Positions 24,880-36,247 of a stretch of DNA of 64,000 bases are shown here, piece after piece. This DNA comes from Chloromonas sp. AAM2. Its lineage: Eukaryota; Chlorophyta; Chlorophyceae; Chlamydomonadales; Chlamydomonadaceae. How positions within the stretch are numbered: position 1 is the first letter of the stretch; every line of letters starts with the position of its first letter. The stretch is from contig QAXH01006680.1 of assembly GCA_004335635.1 (NCBI GenBank), positions 1 through 64,000 on the forward strand, written 5' to 3'. The position numbers were made by a program, and so were the translations under genes. The notes beneath the pieces were generated by a model. That model ran no database searches. It worked only from the letters and a program-made list of their open reading frames with translations, and had not been told where the DNA came from.

Positions 24880-27800
24880 CTAGGAGATCCCGCGCCTGCT
24901 GGAGCCCAGCTCGGGCGGCGAAGGAGGTTGGTGCGCTGGGCTGCTCTTACGCGGCGGATGATTCCTGTTGCGTGGAGGAGGCCTTGGGGGTCGAGGTGAG
25001 CGAACTCTGGGAGGTGGTGGCGAGCGGCGGGGAGGGGGNNNNNNNNNNNNNNNNNNNNNNNNNNNNNNNNNNNNNNNNNNNNNNNNNNNNNNNNNNNNNN
25101 NNNNNNNNNNNNNNNNNNNNNNNNNNNNNNNNNNNNNNNNNNNNNNNNNNNNNNNNNNNNNNNNNNNNNNNNNNNNNNNNNNNNNNNNNNNNNGTGGGGA
25201 TGGGCTGGGTGGTGGTGGTGGCGATGGGCTTGGAGGGGTTGGTGGGGATGGGCCTGGTGGTGGTGGTTGTGACGGGCTGGGAAGGGGTTGTGGCGATGGG
25301 CTAGGAGGGGGTGGTGGGGATGGGCTCTTGCGCGGTGGGGGTGGGGATGGAGTTTTGCGCGGAGGAGGTGGCGACGGGCTTTTGAGAAAGTTCGGTGTAG
25401 GAACGGGACTGGAGGAGAGTGTGAGGTCGAACTCCGCGACCGGCTGGGTCACAAACGTGTACATGCCGCAGGGGCCGTTGTGCGTGCCATCCATTTGAAC
25501 ATAGCCATAGCCGTTCATGCCCCAGTAGGAGCCCCAGGTATTGCGCACGATCCAGTAGCTGCTGCTGGGTTCGCCCGTGTACACGTACCCAACAACCACC
25601 TGCACAGACATGCAAAACAGCCAAGCAGGCGTTAGCAAATGGGCGCATTCCATGCCATCTGCGCTTTGTGCAAGTCAGGAGCGCGGAATAGACCCCGGGG
25701 TTCTGCCGCTGTCGTTCATCATATTGCACAACCATTGGCAAACACAGACACTTTCAACACACACATGCACACGCAGTGTGACCAGCAAGAAGCGTAGCGA
25801 GTATACACCACAAAATAGTCAATACAGCAGGACACACGACCAGTCACCATATGAACCTATCAAATTGTCCCAGAACTGGCAAACTTTGTTTTTTCCGTCC
25901 TCAAGCTCCTAGTCGCCATCAACAACGACAGGCATGTAGCAACGGGCGATTCCTTCAAAACCAGCACGGACTCCTCACCAGTGCATGGTTGACGCGTGAT
26001 CCGCATGGAATGCTGGGCTTGTAGATGCCGCCAGCATACCCTGTGAACTCGCCCAGTGCCTGCCAGTAGACCACGGTGGGGTGCTTGGCCACAGCCTTCA
26101 TCAGCTGTGCCTCACTCTTCCCAGGGTAGGTCACACGCTTGCTCAGCGACACAGCCTGGCCTGGGGGAGGTTTGCTAGCCGTTTGGCATTTGCCTGCACG
26201 CAGAGGGATCTGGCAAGATTGTGTTGTGGGGGTGCGGAGATGGCTTTCCTACAGGGGCATGGCTTAATAACCAAAACGTGCGCTGCTCAGTTCAATTGAC
26301 GTTCTTGGTCAGGTGAGATGGCATCTTAAATGACTAGCATTCTAGTCTTTGCATGAGCCGCATGCTACGGCATTGGTTCTCTGAAATGAGTAGGAACCAC
26401 GGCTCGGCTTTGGAGCAGGCGGGCAGCATAAGTCCGTGTTCATCTTTTAGTACGTCTCATACCACTGGTCAACCGTCTGATCTACATCTGTTGATAGTAC
26501 ACAGTAAAGGAAGCTACTCCTCATATTAGCATACGTTGCTGTCAACTTGCAGACCAGGTTTAGTGGCAGCGTGCATGTGAAAAGATCTACCTTGGGGCCC
26601 AGTTAGTGGTACAGGCCGACACAGGAACAGATGTGAAGGAGTATGTCAGCACCACCTCCCTTCTTTTCCCTCTCCAATTTAAGTACTCCCAGATTGTTGC
26701 TCACCGTCTCGGTAGGTGGCGAGATACAAGACCTCCAGAACTTGGTACTTGTCGTGGACATAGTTCATGGCCGCGTCACTCGCGCCCCCGGCGCACGATC
26801 CGACACAGTCGATCATCTGTTGTTCCGACAAGTTGACGAGCGACTCAGCCTGGGTGAGGTTCATGGCGATGTTGTACGATGCCTCGAGGCAGGCCGTGGC
26901 AGCGTAGGCCCAGCAGCTGCCGCACCTGCAGATCGAAAAGAACAAGCACAGATCGGCAAGGGAAGAGGTCGAGTATTATTCAGTGTGGCATGTCCTTAAA
27001 TGGGCCATGAAGTAACGTCATATGGCAAAAAATGGCGCTGTTCCCGTAATGCCTAGAATGCCGTTTTTATGGCTAACGGGATGCTTTCGGAAGGTGTTCT
27101 GTGGGGTGATGGCCACAAGGGCCTCACCACCCCTTGCTGACACGGTCAGATTCCCCTCTACTAAGAATTGTTTTTACAATTTGCGCAAATGGTTGATGTT
27201 TGCGTTGGACGTGCTACATGGTGTGCACTCCCTCCTTGTAGGGTACAAGCATCGGTACAAGCACAAGGTACACGCATAAGGTGTAAGCACCAGGTGCAAG
27301 CACAAGGTACAAGCACAAGGTAAACGCATAAGGTATAAGCACCAGGTACAAGCATAAAATACGCTGTTTGTACACTCGTAGGTTCCTGGAACCCAGATGC
27401 TTATCAGCTGGATGGCTCCACCCCCTGGTTCACTCCAAAGCGCAAAGGTATCAAAACATGAAGTATGGCAGGCAGATGGCAGCACTTACGATCCCTGGCT
27501 CTTGACAGGACTGAGCTTCCCCGTCGTCCGCCAGTCCACGGAGGTGCCTTGCAGCTTCCTCCGCGCATGGAGCTCAGTCTTTGACACAGGGCCATTCTCT
27601 TGGAGTAACCGTCGGCCTCCGCCGTCTTGCTGAGTCAGAGTCACGTTGGTCATCAGAAACGTGTTCAAAAGCGTGTCATAGTCGTAGTCCGCAAAGCTAC
27701 GAGCAAGGAACAGAAGTTTGCTTGTCTGTTTGTTACAGCGTGCTTGCTAAGTAGACCATGGAGTGTACTGTATCAGAGATTGCTGCTTGGATGTGTGAAA

Positions 27801-28809
27801 TCTGTAGGCAGAGCTGGGAGAAGAGACGCACTGTGCATCAGGTGCAAGCGCAGGCGCAACGGTCAGGTCGGCAGAATCACACGGTGTGAGAATGGGGTGT
27901 TATGCAATCGGTGCTGCTGCATCGAGCGGGCAGCTGCCCTGCAAGTACATGCACATGACTGACTCTCTCTCTCTCTTTGTATACGTAAGCTCCGAATAGC
28001 ATGCCGTAAGCAGCACTCACTAGTTGCCTGTAGTCCAGAATGGCACGGCCGAGTTGGAGTTGATGTCGAAAATCTGGTTCAGGTTGCTGATGAAGTTTTG
28101 GTAGGCCTTTGCCTCGGCTGCTGCGTCAGGGTAGGTCTTGTAGAAGGCAGCCTTGAAGCTCTCCCACCATTGAGGCAGCCGAGGGTCGGTGCCATCCTCC
28201 TGCACATGTGAAGCTTATGCACCTGGTGGTTTTGCATCGCGTGCACAAGCCGAAGCAGACATGTACGCACTCTGGCTTTGCAATCAAACCCAAGAAAGCA
28301 GATGAATCTGCCATATGCATGATGCTCCAATGCCATGAGCAGTGCCGAGCCTGCTGCAGACACCATGCATGAGGCGTCCACCTGCTGGTATGCAAACAAT
28401 TCTTTGGTATGCAAACAGGCAGCATGCACATGCCAGTGACGATGGGAAGCTGGGTGTGGCTTGTCGTCAGACTTACGAATGAGGCTGCCAATGTAAGGAG
28501 TTGCGCGTCTTGCTTGGTTCTGGCGCCCTTAATAGGCGTGAAGTTCCTGCACAGGACAGGTGCAAACATCAGCAAACTCTTGATGATCAGACTAAACTTG
28601 AAGGCCGAACATATCTTCTTCTTGGATGCGTTGATCGCCTGGCCCTGGTCGAACACCTAATCTTGAAATTGACACCAAGGTGGCTGACAAGCATATTGTT
28701 CGGTCAATCCCGCCCGCCAATCCACAGCCATTCCCACGCACCAGCCATCGTCGTTAGCAGCCACTCTGTACGCCAGGCTCAGCACAAGCAGTGCAAGTAT
28801 CAAGCGCAT
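24880..28809 (-). CDS. Secreted papain-like cysteine protease with extensin-like proline-rich tail (copy 2)
   Basis: Start at the ATG at 28809 gives the signal peptide MRLILALLVLSLAYRVAAND, then DDGW split by the same intron position as copy 1. The next exon (about 28550) reads NFTPIKGARTKQ, homologous to NFTPAKGVRSKL in copy 1. The I29-like propeptide is WWESFKAAFYKTYPDAAAEA. Catalytic positions are kept: Gln in VKSQGS, Cys in CGSCWAYAA, His in NHALVVVGY and Asn in WIVRNTWGSYWG. The proline-rich tail is longer than in copy 1 (SPSPPPPRKTPSPPPPRKSP and more) and is interrupted by 155 N at 25039-25193. The frame beyond the gap again ends in PPRPPPRNRNHPPRKSS, so the supplied gap length keeps the frame. 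Shared intron positions and sequence show tandem duplication. Confidence 0.92.
25039..25193. other. Assembly gap (155 N) in the proline-rich coding repeat of protease 2
   Basis: A run of N within GGTGGGGATGGGCT-type repeats coding for SPSPPPP. The true repeat length is unknown. Confidence 1.
25862..25896 (-). mobile_element. Single MITE end in a protease 2 intron
   Basis: AAATTGTCCCAGAACTGGCAAAC followed by TTTGTTTTTT, the reverse of the terminal motif. No opposite end is visible upstream within the intron, so this is a solo or truncated element. Confidence 0.6.
27239..27365. repeat. Degenerate 12-14 bp repeats in a protease 2 intron
   Basis: Words such as CAAGCACAAGGTACA, AAGCACCAGGT and CGCATAAGGT alternate about nine times between the exons near 26930 and 27490. 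Confidence 0.7.
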
Positions 28810-30385
28810 GCTTGCCGACTGGAAGGCTGTTGATCAGCAGGTCATTGGCCTGTATTGCTGTGTCGGATTGGGAACAACGTGTCGTTCAGTGCTTGCAAAA
28901 GAATACTGGAAGAAATCTCTCCATCGGTCCGTGTTCAAACTCGGATTTCAAATTTGAGATCACATGGGTTCAACACCGTCTGGTTCAATCGGGTGGAACA
29001 CACCAGATTGATGCAAGCCCCCCGCAAAAGGGTTATAGAGGGCTGTGAGCGTGCATGGGCAGGCACCCAAGTGCGTAGATAAAATCTTGCAAATGTGCTC
29101 CTCCACCAACTGACTCGCCACGGCAGCAGAGTTGGAGGCAGCATAAAGTTAGGATGACAGAAAGCTTTGGGCGTGCGTACTGCTGCCACATTGGCAAGCA
29201 CCTCCACAGCCCTGGACAGTGCAGTGTTCAGTTTGAGTGGCTACTGGTATGGCTAGCATTCTGCCATACCATGGCTGCTCGAATGCTTTGTTTTTTGTTT
29301 CACTGCGTAACCGGGACCATGTCGTAGCAGAGTATCAGGCGAGGGTTTTGACCACTAGTTTGCTGCATCCAGGTTGAGTATGAGGATGGCCTGGCCGGGC
29401 TAGCTTGCCCCTGCGTAGGATACTGCGTAGGATACTGACCTGAAATAAACCTATGAACGTCCCCATTGTTTATCAGCAGGCAGGAGCTATTCTCAGCCAG
29501 CTACGACACGTGCATCCAGTCATCACAGAAGAAGCAGATTCTCCAGCCTTATCAGATGTGGCAATTTGCTGTCAGAACGATAGCGCATCAAGGTCAGCGG
29601 CTAGACACCGTTTTACCTGGTTGGTGAATATTGGTACCAGGGCTACAGTTAGTGACAGCTGTAGTACTCAAACCTTTGTACCTAAGCAGGGCAACTGCAG
29701 TGGCGACGGTTGGGCTAGGATCAGCAGCCCACGCAGGCCGACCCGGTGATGATGGCAATGTGCACGGTTGCAAGCCATGACACCACCAACGGCCTCAGTC
29801 AGACAGTGCCCTATCGACACAGGTATCATGTGATCAGCTGATGAGCGCATGACATGGCAGTGTGCACGCAGGACGAGAAGCAGTCTGCTCAGAGTGTGAG
29901 GCCAAGTATCTCCACAGTGTCATCCAATTCGCATGTTCGCCCATACGCTGCGGATGGCCGGGCATACTAGCCTGAAGCAGGAAGCAGCCAACAGGACTTG
30001 TGAAAACAAGGGCTACGGCTCATTGTGATAGCCTGAGAAAAGAATTATACTGGCTACTCCTCACAGCGTCTGGCAAAGCACATGAACCTTAAGTTAACCA
30101 ATCCTGACCATTCACGCAGGGTGCGCCATCAGTCGGCCCTGCAGCTCTGCACCACTGCCTTTGGTATGGCTCACAGGATTGAACATCTCAACCAAAACAT
30201 GAACAAGTCGGACTGTGTCATTGCTAAGAGCAGGGGTCGGTGTTTTGCTCTGATGCTTACGCAGTGGGTTGCATGCCTTGTACTGGTGTTTGCAGAAGAG
30301 ATTTCCATGCCCGTAATGAATGAATGCAGTATCTGGGTGGTAGCATAGACCCCAACACGAGCGTGCTGTGGACAGTCCGGCATCG
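28810..30385. other. Intergenic region between protease 2 and the mitochondrial carrier
   Basis: Must contain the protease 2 promoter and the carrier 3' UTR (both genes are on the minus strand). No exon-like frame or repeat stands out, apart from a 13-base duplication near 29416. Confidence 0.4.
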
Positions 30386-33300
30386 CTACAATGGCGAGGA
30401 CACTCCTGTTGTGGGATCTATGAGCGCGATGCTTGTTTTGATGAAGTCGTAAGCGATGAACTGCACTGCAGCCCCGGGAACGGTTCGCAGGCAGCTGACC
30501 CCCAGGCCCCGATAGAGGGAGAACAGACCTTCCTGCCGGACCATGGTGCCAAGGCAGTCAAGCAGGCCACGGTAACGGACGCTTGTTTCCTGCAAAGCCA
30601 TGGTTGACAACAAATGAGTGCTACAAAGCCATAAGCATGATGAGATCACTTTCAGCTGTTATGGTTTTAGCAGCTAGCTGTCGCGGTCTCCAGCTGACTG
30701 CCGACACCGCATAAACTAAATGCTACTACCTCTGACTTACTCTCGCCTGCCTGCACTGCGCATGGAATGCCAGCCAGCTCAACACCCCGGTCATGCCAGC
30801 ATCTCACGCATGTGCCCCACATCTTGCAACCTACAACTAGTCTTCCGCCTGCGCTGCCCCTCTTTCCTGCTTGGTGCCTTCTTTTGTCCCCACTGCCGCG
30901 CGTTCCCGTTCTAGCGTGTTTCTAGTCCAGGATTGGTCAGGACACTATCCATCCTCGCCTTGTGCATAGCTTGCTATCAACCAACGGAGCATGTGGGCCC
31001 CCTGGATGTCATGTCTACACATCTGATGATAGTTCTCACCTGCGCCCCGTTCATCTGCAGCCTCCGCCGGAGTGTGTCCAGCGGGTACACCACAACCTGC
31101 ACACGGGTGACAACACTGGTTGAGGGTCCCAAAACCCTCGTAGCCCGTCAACTTTGCAACCACCGAGCCGGTTTGAACGATCCAGCCGTCTCCAGAAAGC
31201 TATCGTTCAGTAGACTGCGTCAAGGCAGGTTTCACAAAATCCGCAAAGGCGACACGATGCTGTGTCGTTCGGAAGCTTTCTGCGACACCCCGCGGCCGGC
31301 GCCCAGCACCAGCAAACAGCTGAATCCGCCCGGGAAGTGTACCGATGGATGCACAAAGGAGGTGAGCAGTCTTCTGAAGCATTAAGACACCGCACAAGGT
31401 CGGTTTTGTCGTTCGACTTGCATAATGGCAGACCATGGACATCGCACAGACAGTGGATGTAGCCCTGCATAAGCCTGTCCAAGAGCACACAGCCTCCAAC
31501 GCCGCCCCCACGGTATTGCACATGTTGTGAGTTATCCAACGAGCTGCTCCACACCTCCATTGGTGGCCGGTTTGGCGAGTTATGGGCTGCGAAGCGTCCG
31601 ACATGGTCAAACTTTGAGCGACAATTGCCGTGCGGCTCCAACGAATTCCAGGACACTTGACGGTGAGCAACATAGCTGTTGTTCTCTAATTTCCGGAATG
31701 GTCCGGAATTTGTTGCAGTCGCACGGCGACGGATGTTACATTTGAGGGGGTCTGCAAGCCCCTCGTGCCATCCATGAGTAAGCGGAGAAGCCTCACAAGA
31801 CTGTAGACAAGACTGTCACAAGACTGCAGGCACTGCTCAGTTAGCTGGCCAGGCTGATGCGAAGATTTTCGAACATCTGAATGGCGTGAAGGTGACAGCA
31901 TAGCCGCCTGCTGGGCTCGTAATGTGGCTGCCTGACACCTTTCCCATGTTTGCCGTTCCTGACCATACCACCTTTCTTTCTGTTCCAGGTGTGAATGCCT
32001 AGTCCCGCCACCTGTCGATTTTTTCATGTTTTCCAGCCATTGTATGGGCAAATGCATGTGATGATTGAGACAATGATGATGATTCTGCAAATGATATGGC
32101 ATGACGAACCTGCAGATGTCAGGTGATGATGACATGGATGGCTGAGGGTGCGTCTGTCTACCTGTGCGCTGACTGCAGCTGCCGAGCCCGTGCCCATCTT
32201 GAGCAGCGGGTACCACCACTGGGAGCGCGAGTGCTTGTCCAGAGGCACCGATTCCTGGGGGCACACACAGACAGGCAGCAGTGAAGATACAGCGCCTCCC
32301 ATGTGAAACGACACACAGTCAAATACAGCAGCAGTGAAGATACAGCGCCTCCCATGTGAAACGACACACAGTCAAACACAGCAGCAGTGAAGATACAGCG
32401 CCTCCCATGTGAAAAGAGACACAGTCAAACACAGCAGCAGTGAAGCCTACAATCAAACTTACAATCATCAGCATCATCACCACTCTGTGATACCTGCCAG
32501 CACGGCGTGTACTGATGCACAAGGCTCGCTCCGCAGGATATTAATCAGCTCATCTGCCTGGTGAAGCCGAGAGCACAAAGCATGCATACATGCATCCGCT
32601 GTGCACATAGCTAGGCAGCAGCAGTGGAGATGCAATCCTCTTTTGGGGCAGCCTTATGCCTTATGGGCAGCCTGTCACATGCAGCACCCCTCCTAAAGCT
32701 CCTGCCATACGAAGTCACACAGCCCCGCGTTTCATTCAAGTTTTGTTGCTTTGCCTTCTTGAAATTGCCTCATTCCCCCACCTTGTAGGTGTCATAAGCT
32801 GCGAGTGATATGGACAGGTAGGGCACGATGCCCATCATGGAAGGCAGCAGACCCTTGTACAGGGCCCGCACACCCTCCTGCAGACCAGTGATGAGCGGGG
32901 GAAAAAGTTTTAACTGTTTGCAGCCACGTGTGTTTGGTTCATGCAGTTGGGCGCGACTTGCACAGACTTCAGTATGCTTGCTTTCTGTGCAGATGGATGT
33001 ACGGCAGTGGCATTGGCAAGCTCTTGTGGTGAGTGCGCTGGTGCGAACAGATATACTGATACATGAGATGACAACAGACAAGTTCCTTGCCTGGTGTGGT
33101 CGTGTTGCTCTGGTGTGGTTGCGTTTTGCATTCTGATAGATAAGATGAAGGATTGCGGTAGAAACCAACAGCCTTCTGAAAAACGATGGATGTATTCAAT
33201 CGAAGCTGGTTGTGCCCCCACCTTCCTCACTGTTTCGACTATGCACTGCCTGATGGTCGTGTGAATGCGCGCGTGCCCGGCCGCCGTCATGTCCGCAGTG

Positions 33301-35320
33301 ATGCGCACGCGGCAGAGGTCCAGCGGGTGGAACAACAGGGACCGGACCACACCTGCATGGGTGGCACCAGGATCAAGAAACGATCAACAGCATGACATGG
33401 TGTTCGGAGATTTGCCAAAGCGTCGCTTTTCAAACAACAATGATAGTAGGCGCTTCACGGGGCTGCAGTTGAAACAGTTAATCAGTTCTTTTCATGTCCC
33501 ACTGCCCTGGCAGAAACTTTGGATATTAGTCCAGGCGAACCATGTGTAATAGCACGACAACCTTCAACCTGTGGTCTCAGGTGTGAGCAAGCCGTTGAGG
33601 ACGCATGACACGGAACGGGATGGGCACCGCCACGACCCACCTGACCGAGAGAACAAAAGGAATGAGGCCTTATTCCACTCGCCACTCTGGCGGGCCGCTC
33701 CGCCGTGTGGCTTCCCCATTCTTACTCTTTACTGCATGTCCCTATCCAACTTGTCAGCTGAACCATGGCGGATCCTTTTCTGTCGTGGCATACTGGTCGG
33801 ATGGGAGAAGGCTGCCACGTGTGTACTCAAGGCTTCTGTTCAGCCTGTGTATGGCACTGCCCAGACTCTGAGTGTGCCCAGGCCCTGGCTCTTACCTCAC
33901 ACTCTATATGCGCCCAGTATGTATGTGTCCAGCCGCTTGAACCTTTCAATACGCATGACCCACCCGTGGCTGCCCCCGCCGCCAGTCTGTCCGTGACGCC
34001 TGCTGCATTGCCGTTGGCGGGTGCGAACATGAGCTTAAACTGGTCATGGATCAGGAACCGCAGGCTCACTTCGGGCACCAAACGGGACACGTTGGCGCCG
34101 TTACCCCGGTACAACGCCTGCAAGGCCACGGTGCGAACACAAACGCCCAAGTTGAAGTAGTGTGTTCAGCATTCCAACTGTGACAGGATCATTGCAACTT
34201 AGAGGCTTGGAAGGCAGAAGCGTTCAACTGGCCAGTTTGTGATGCCACTGGACAAAGCAGGGCAACTATTCCCTCCAGTGCTGTGGCCTTGACAATGGCG
34301 GCCGTGCAAAGCTAGGCATATGATCACGTACCAGGTGATACGGATGAGTAATACTGAGCACCAGAAACGCACAGCACTGTTTTCCAGCTAAAAGCACCGT
34401 ACAGAACCAGGATCATCAGAGACGGGAGATTGAGACGACCCACAATTGCAAACTGAGCATCCAGGTATGTCCAGGAGCAGTCACAGTACATGGAAAGGGA
34501 CATGGGCCACTCAGGCACACCCACCACAGCCATCACTTACTCTCCAGCCACCTTCTCTCTGCGGAATTCGCGTCAACGCGTCCCACAGTCCCTTGTAACG
34601 CTGGGCCTCAGGCACGCTTGTTAAGGGCTGCACCTGAAGCAGCAGCTGATGGGACAAACACAGCAGCAGCAAGAAGAGGACTTGATGCGCAGGCGCAGGC
34701 GCTTTCCTAGTTGCTTTTCTAGTTGCGGCCAGGTGAAGATTGATGGCGACGTGTGGCTTGCTTGCATGCACGCAAGCAATAGTAGTGATAGTAGTGCAAT
34801 CAGCTGCGTGTTGATGACGTGCATCGCAGCCAGTGGTAAATCTGCATGAAATTGATGGCCATGTGTGTCAAGCACACACAGACGGTGATGGGCCAGGCGC
34901 TGATGTGCGGCATGATGCATGCGATGGGAATGCTGGCACACCATCTGCATGCTGATCTGCCACATGCAGAGCTGAAGCAAGCACGTATTATAGATGCATG
35001 CGCAACGTACGCCCTCCCATGCTGAGCCATATGCATGTGAGAGGTTGGCGTTGCGTGGCTGTGTACTTGGCATCATGTGCACATGCCTGTTTCTCACCAC
35101 AAGGACACACCTTGACACGTTCTAGAGGAGCAACAGCTGTCTTGGCAACTGCCCCAGAACCTCCCACACACAGAAGATGCACGGAGAAAAGCTTGGCTTG
35201 ATCCCATAGCGTGGCTGACCATGGCTCTCGATAATACCGATGAGGTCTATGCGATGGGGCTGCAGCACTGAAAGACACGGGCTTCTCTGGGCCGCTCGGG
35301 CTCATCCGATGCGCCGGCAC
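30386..35320 (-). CDS. Mitochondrial carrier family (SLC25) transporter, adenine-nucleotide-carrier-like
   Basis: Nine exons: 35320-35111, 34633-34541, 34117-33964, 33352-33222, 32877-32782, 32557-32504, 32254-32162, 31096-31040 and 30589-30386. Spliced length 1,092 nt, 363 residues, in frame. The three Px[D/E]xx[K/R] signatures of the family are present: APLERVK at the end of exon 1, HPLDLCRVR, and YPLDTLRRR. The paired loop motifs [20 protein letters not shown] and [17 protein letters not shown] fit the family. The protein has six membrane helices in the inner mitochondrial (or related organelle) membrane. RITADM and RRRLQM recall ADP/ATP carriers, but the classic RRRMMM is absent, so the substrate is uncertain. 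The donor at 32504 was preferred over 32494 because only it keeps the frame. An alternative start lies at 35305. Introns hold several repeats. Confidence 0.88.
31592..31676. repeat. Dispersed repeat, copy A, in a carrier intron
   Basis: CCGACATGGTCAAACTTTGA followed by GCGACAATTGCCGT and CACTTGACGGTGAGCAACATAGCT. The same order of blocks recurs at 54289-54368 with a few changes and a six-base deletion. Both copies are in introns of minus-strand genes. Confidence 0.8.
32276..32445. repeat. 53-bp tandem repeat, three copies plus a part
   Basis: Units start at 32276, 32329, 32382 and 32435 with CAGCAGTGAAGATACAGCGC and are nearly identical. They lie just upstream (on the minus strand) of the carrier exon 32254-32162, close to its acceptor site, as the 49-bp array does in UPF3. 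Confidence 0.9.
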
Positions 35321-36247
35321 TGATTGATAGTTGGTTGGTGATCAGAAGGACGCGCTTCCTGCGTGTCTACTCATTGTCGCATCGTTGTTTCTTTCAGATG
35401 ACGTTATGGGACGTGATGAGCTGCGTGTGTGCGCTCCTTGGAGCAACTCTGTCGCCGGAGGGTTGAGGGTTGCGTGAGGGTTTGGAGTGTAACCGTTCGT
35501 GTGGCAATTTTTTCTCGCTTGTCCTCCCCTCGGCTTGAAGATGCTCTTGCTTGTACACATGGCACATTGCAAGGTCTTGTTTAACAACAGGTCTGGTCAA
35601 ACCACGGCCTAACCCTAACCTGCACCCACAGACCCGGGGCCTAGACACTCTCCCTCCAACACAGGTTCACCGCACTGCTGACCAAACTTGTGGCAGGAGC
35701 GTAAAAAAAGAAGTTTGCCAGTTCTGGGACAGTTTGTGTGAACTGGTCTGTATTACCGCCAGCGACCATTGTGTGTCAGTAAAACATGTGTATGTGTGTG
35801 TGGACCGCACATCGGGCTCCCATACGATACTCCCAGGAATTGACCCAGAACTGGCAAACTTCTTTTCGCGCATCCTCAGTTTGTAGTCGTTACAACGCCA
35901 GGCCACAGGCCCTTTTGTCCACACCAAGCAAGAAACTAGAGCAGAATCCAACAACATTGCTTAGTGAACAGAGCACGAAACCAATCTTGACTTTTGACAT
36001 TCCTGAACGGACTTGCGGTCACATCACATGGGGGGCAACATACGTGCAATGACGTGCCTGGTGCAGGATTTACCTACAGAGACCTAGGAGGCCTGCAGAT
36101 GTCGTTGGGTTTGGATGCACACATTGACGGTGTCACAGCCTGTGTTTGGTCGTGACACGTGCGGTTGAATGCACTTTTTTTGTCAGGATAGCGTAACCGC
36201 GCCGGGAGCAGTCTCACCGCAGTGACTCTTTAACGTTTATATTTGAG
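35321..36247. promoter_or_regulatory. Divergent intergenic region between the carrier and the rhomboid gene
   Basis: The two start codons are 927 bases apart and face away from each other. Promoters for both must lie here. A small MITE-like element occupies 35702-35876. No TATA box or known operator was recognised. Confidence 0.4.
35702..35876. mobile_element. Small MITE-like element, about 175 bp
   Basis: Left end: A run, GAAG, then TTTGCCAGTTCTGGGACAGT (35703-35733). Right end: its inverse with one base missing, GACCCAGAACTGGCAAACTTCTTTT (35842-35876). The interior GTGAACTGGTC...GTGTGTCAG resembles the left interior of the element at 59691. No coding capacity. Confidence 0.8.

Noticed and set aside
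24675..25304. Long plus-strand Gly/Val-rich frame across the N run
   Set aside because: Reverse reading of the proline-rich tail of protease 2; length is inflated by the gap.
31200..31673. Two overlapping minus-strand frames of about 150 residues
   Set aside because: They lie in the carrier intron between exons 32254-32162 and 31096-31040, lack domains, and overlap each other in different frames.
31686..32264. 192-residue minus-strand frame beginning [12 protein letters not shown]
   Set aside because: Wrong frame through carrier exon 7; the correct frame there reads [13 protein letters not shown], which joins the YPLDTLRRR exon.
32276..32445. Regular 53-bp repeats considered as a CRISPR-like array
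   Set aside because: The whole unit is repeated with no variable spacers, inside a eukaryotic intron; it is a plain tandem repeat.
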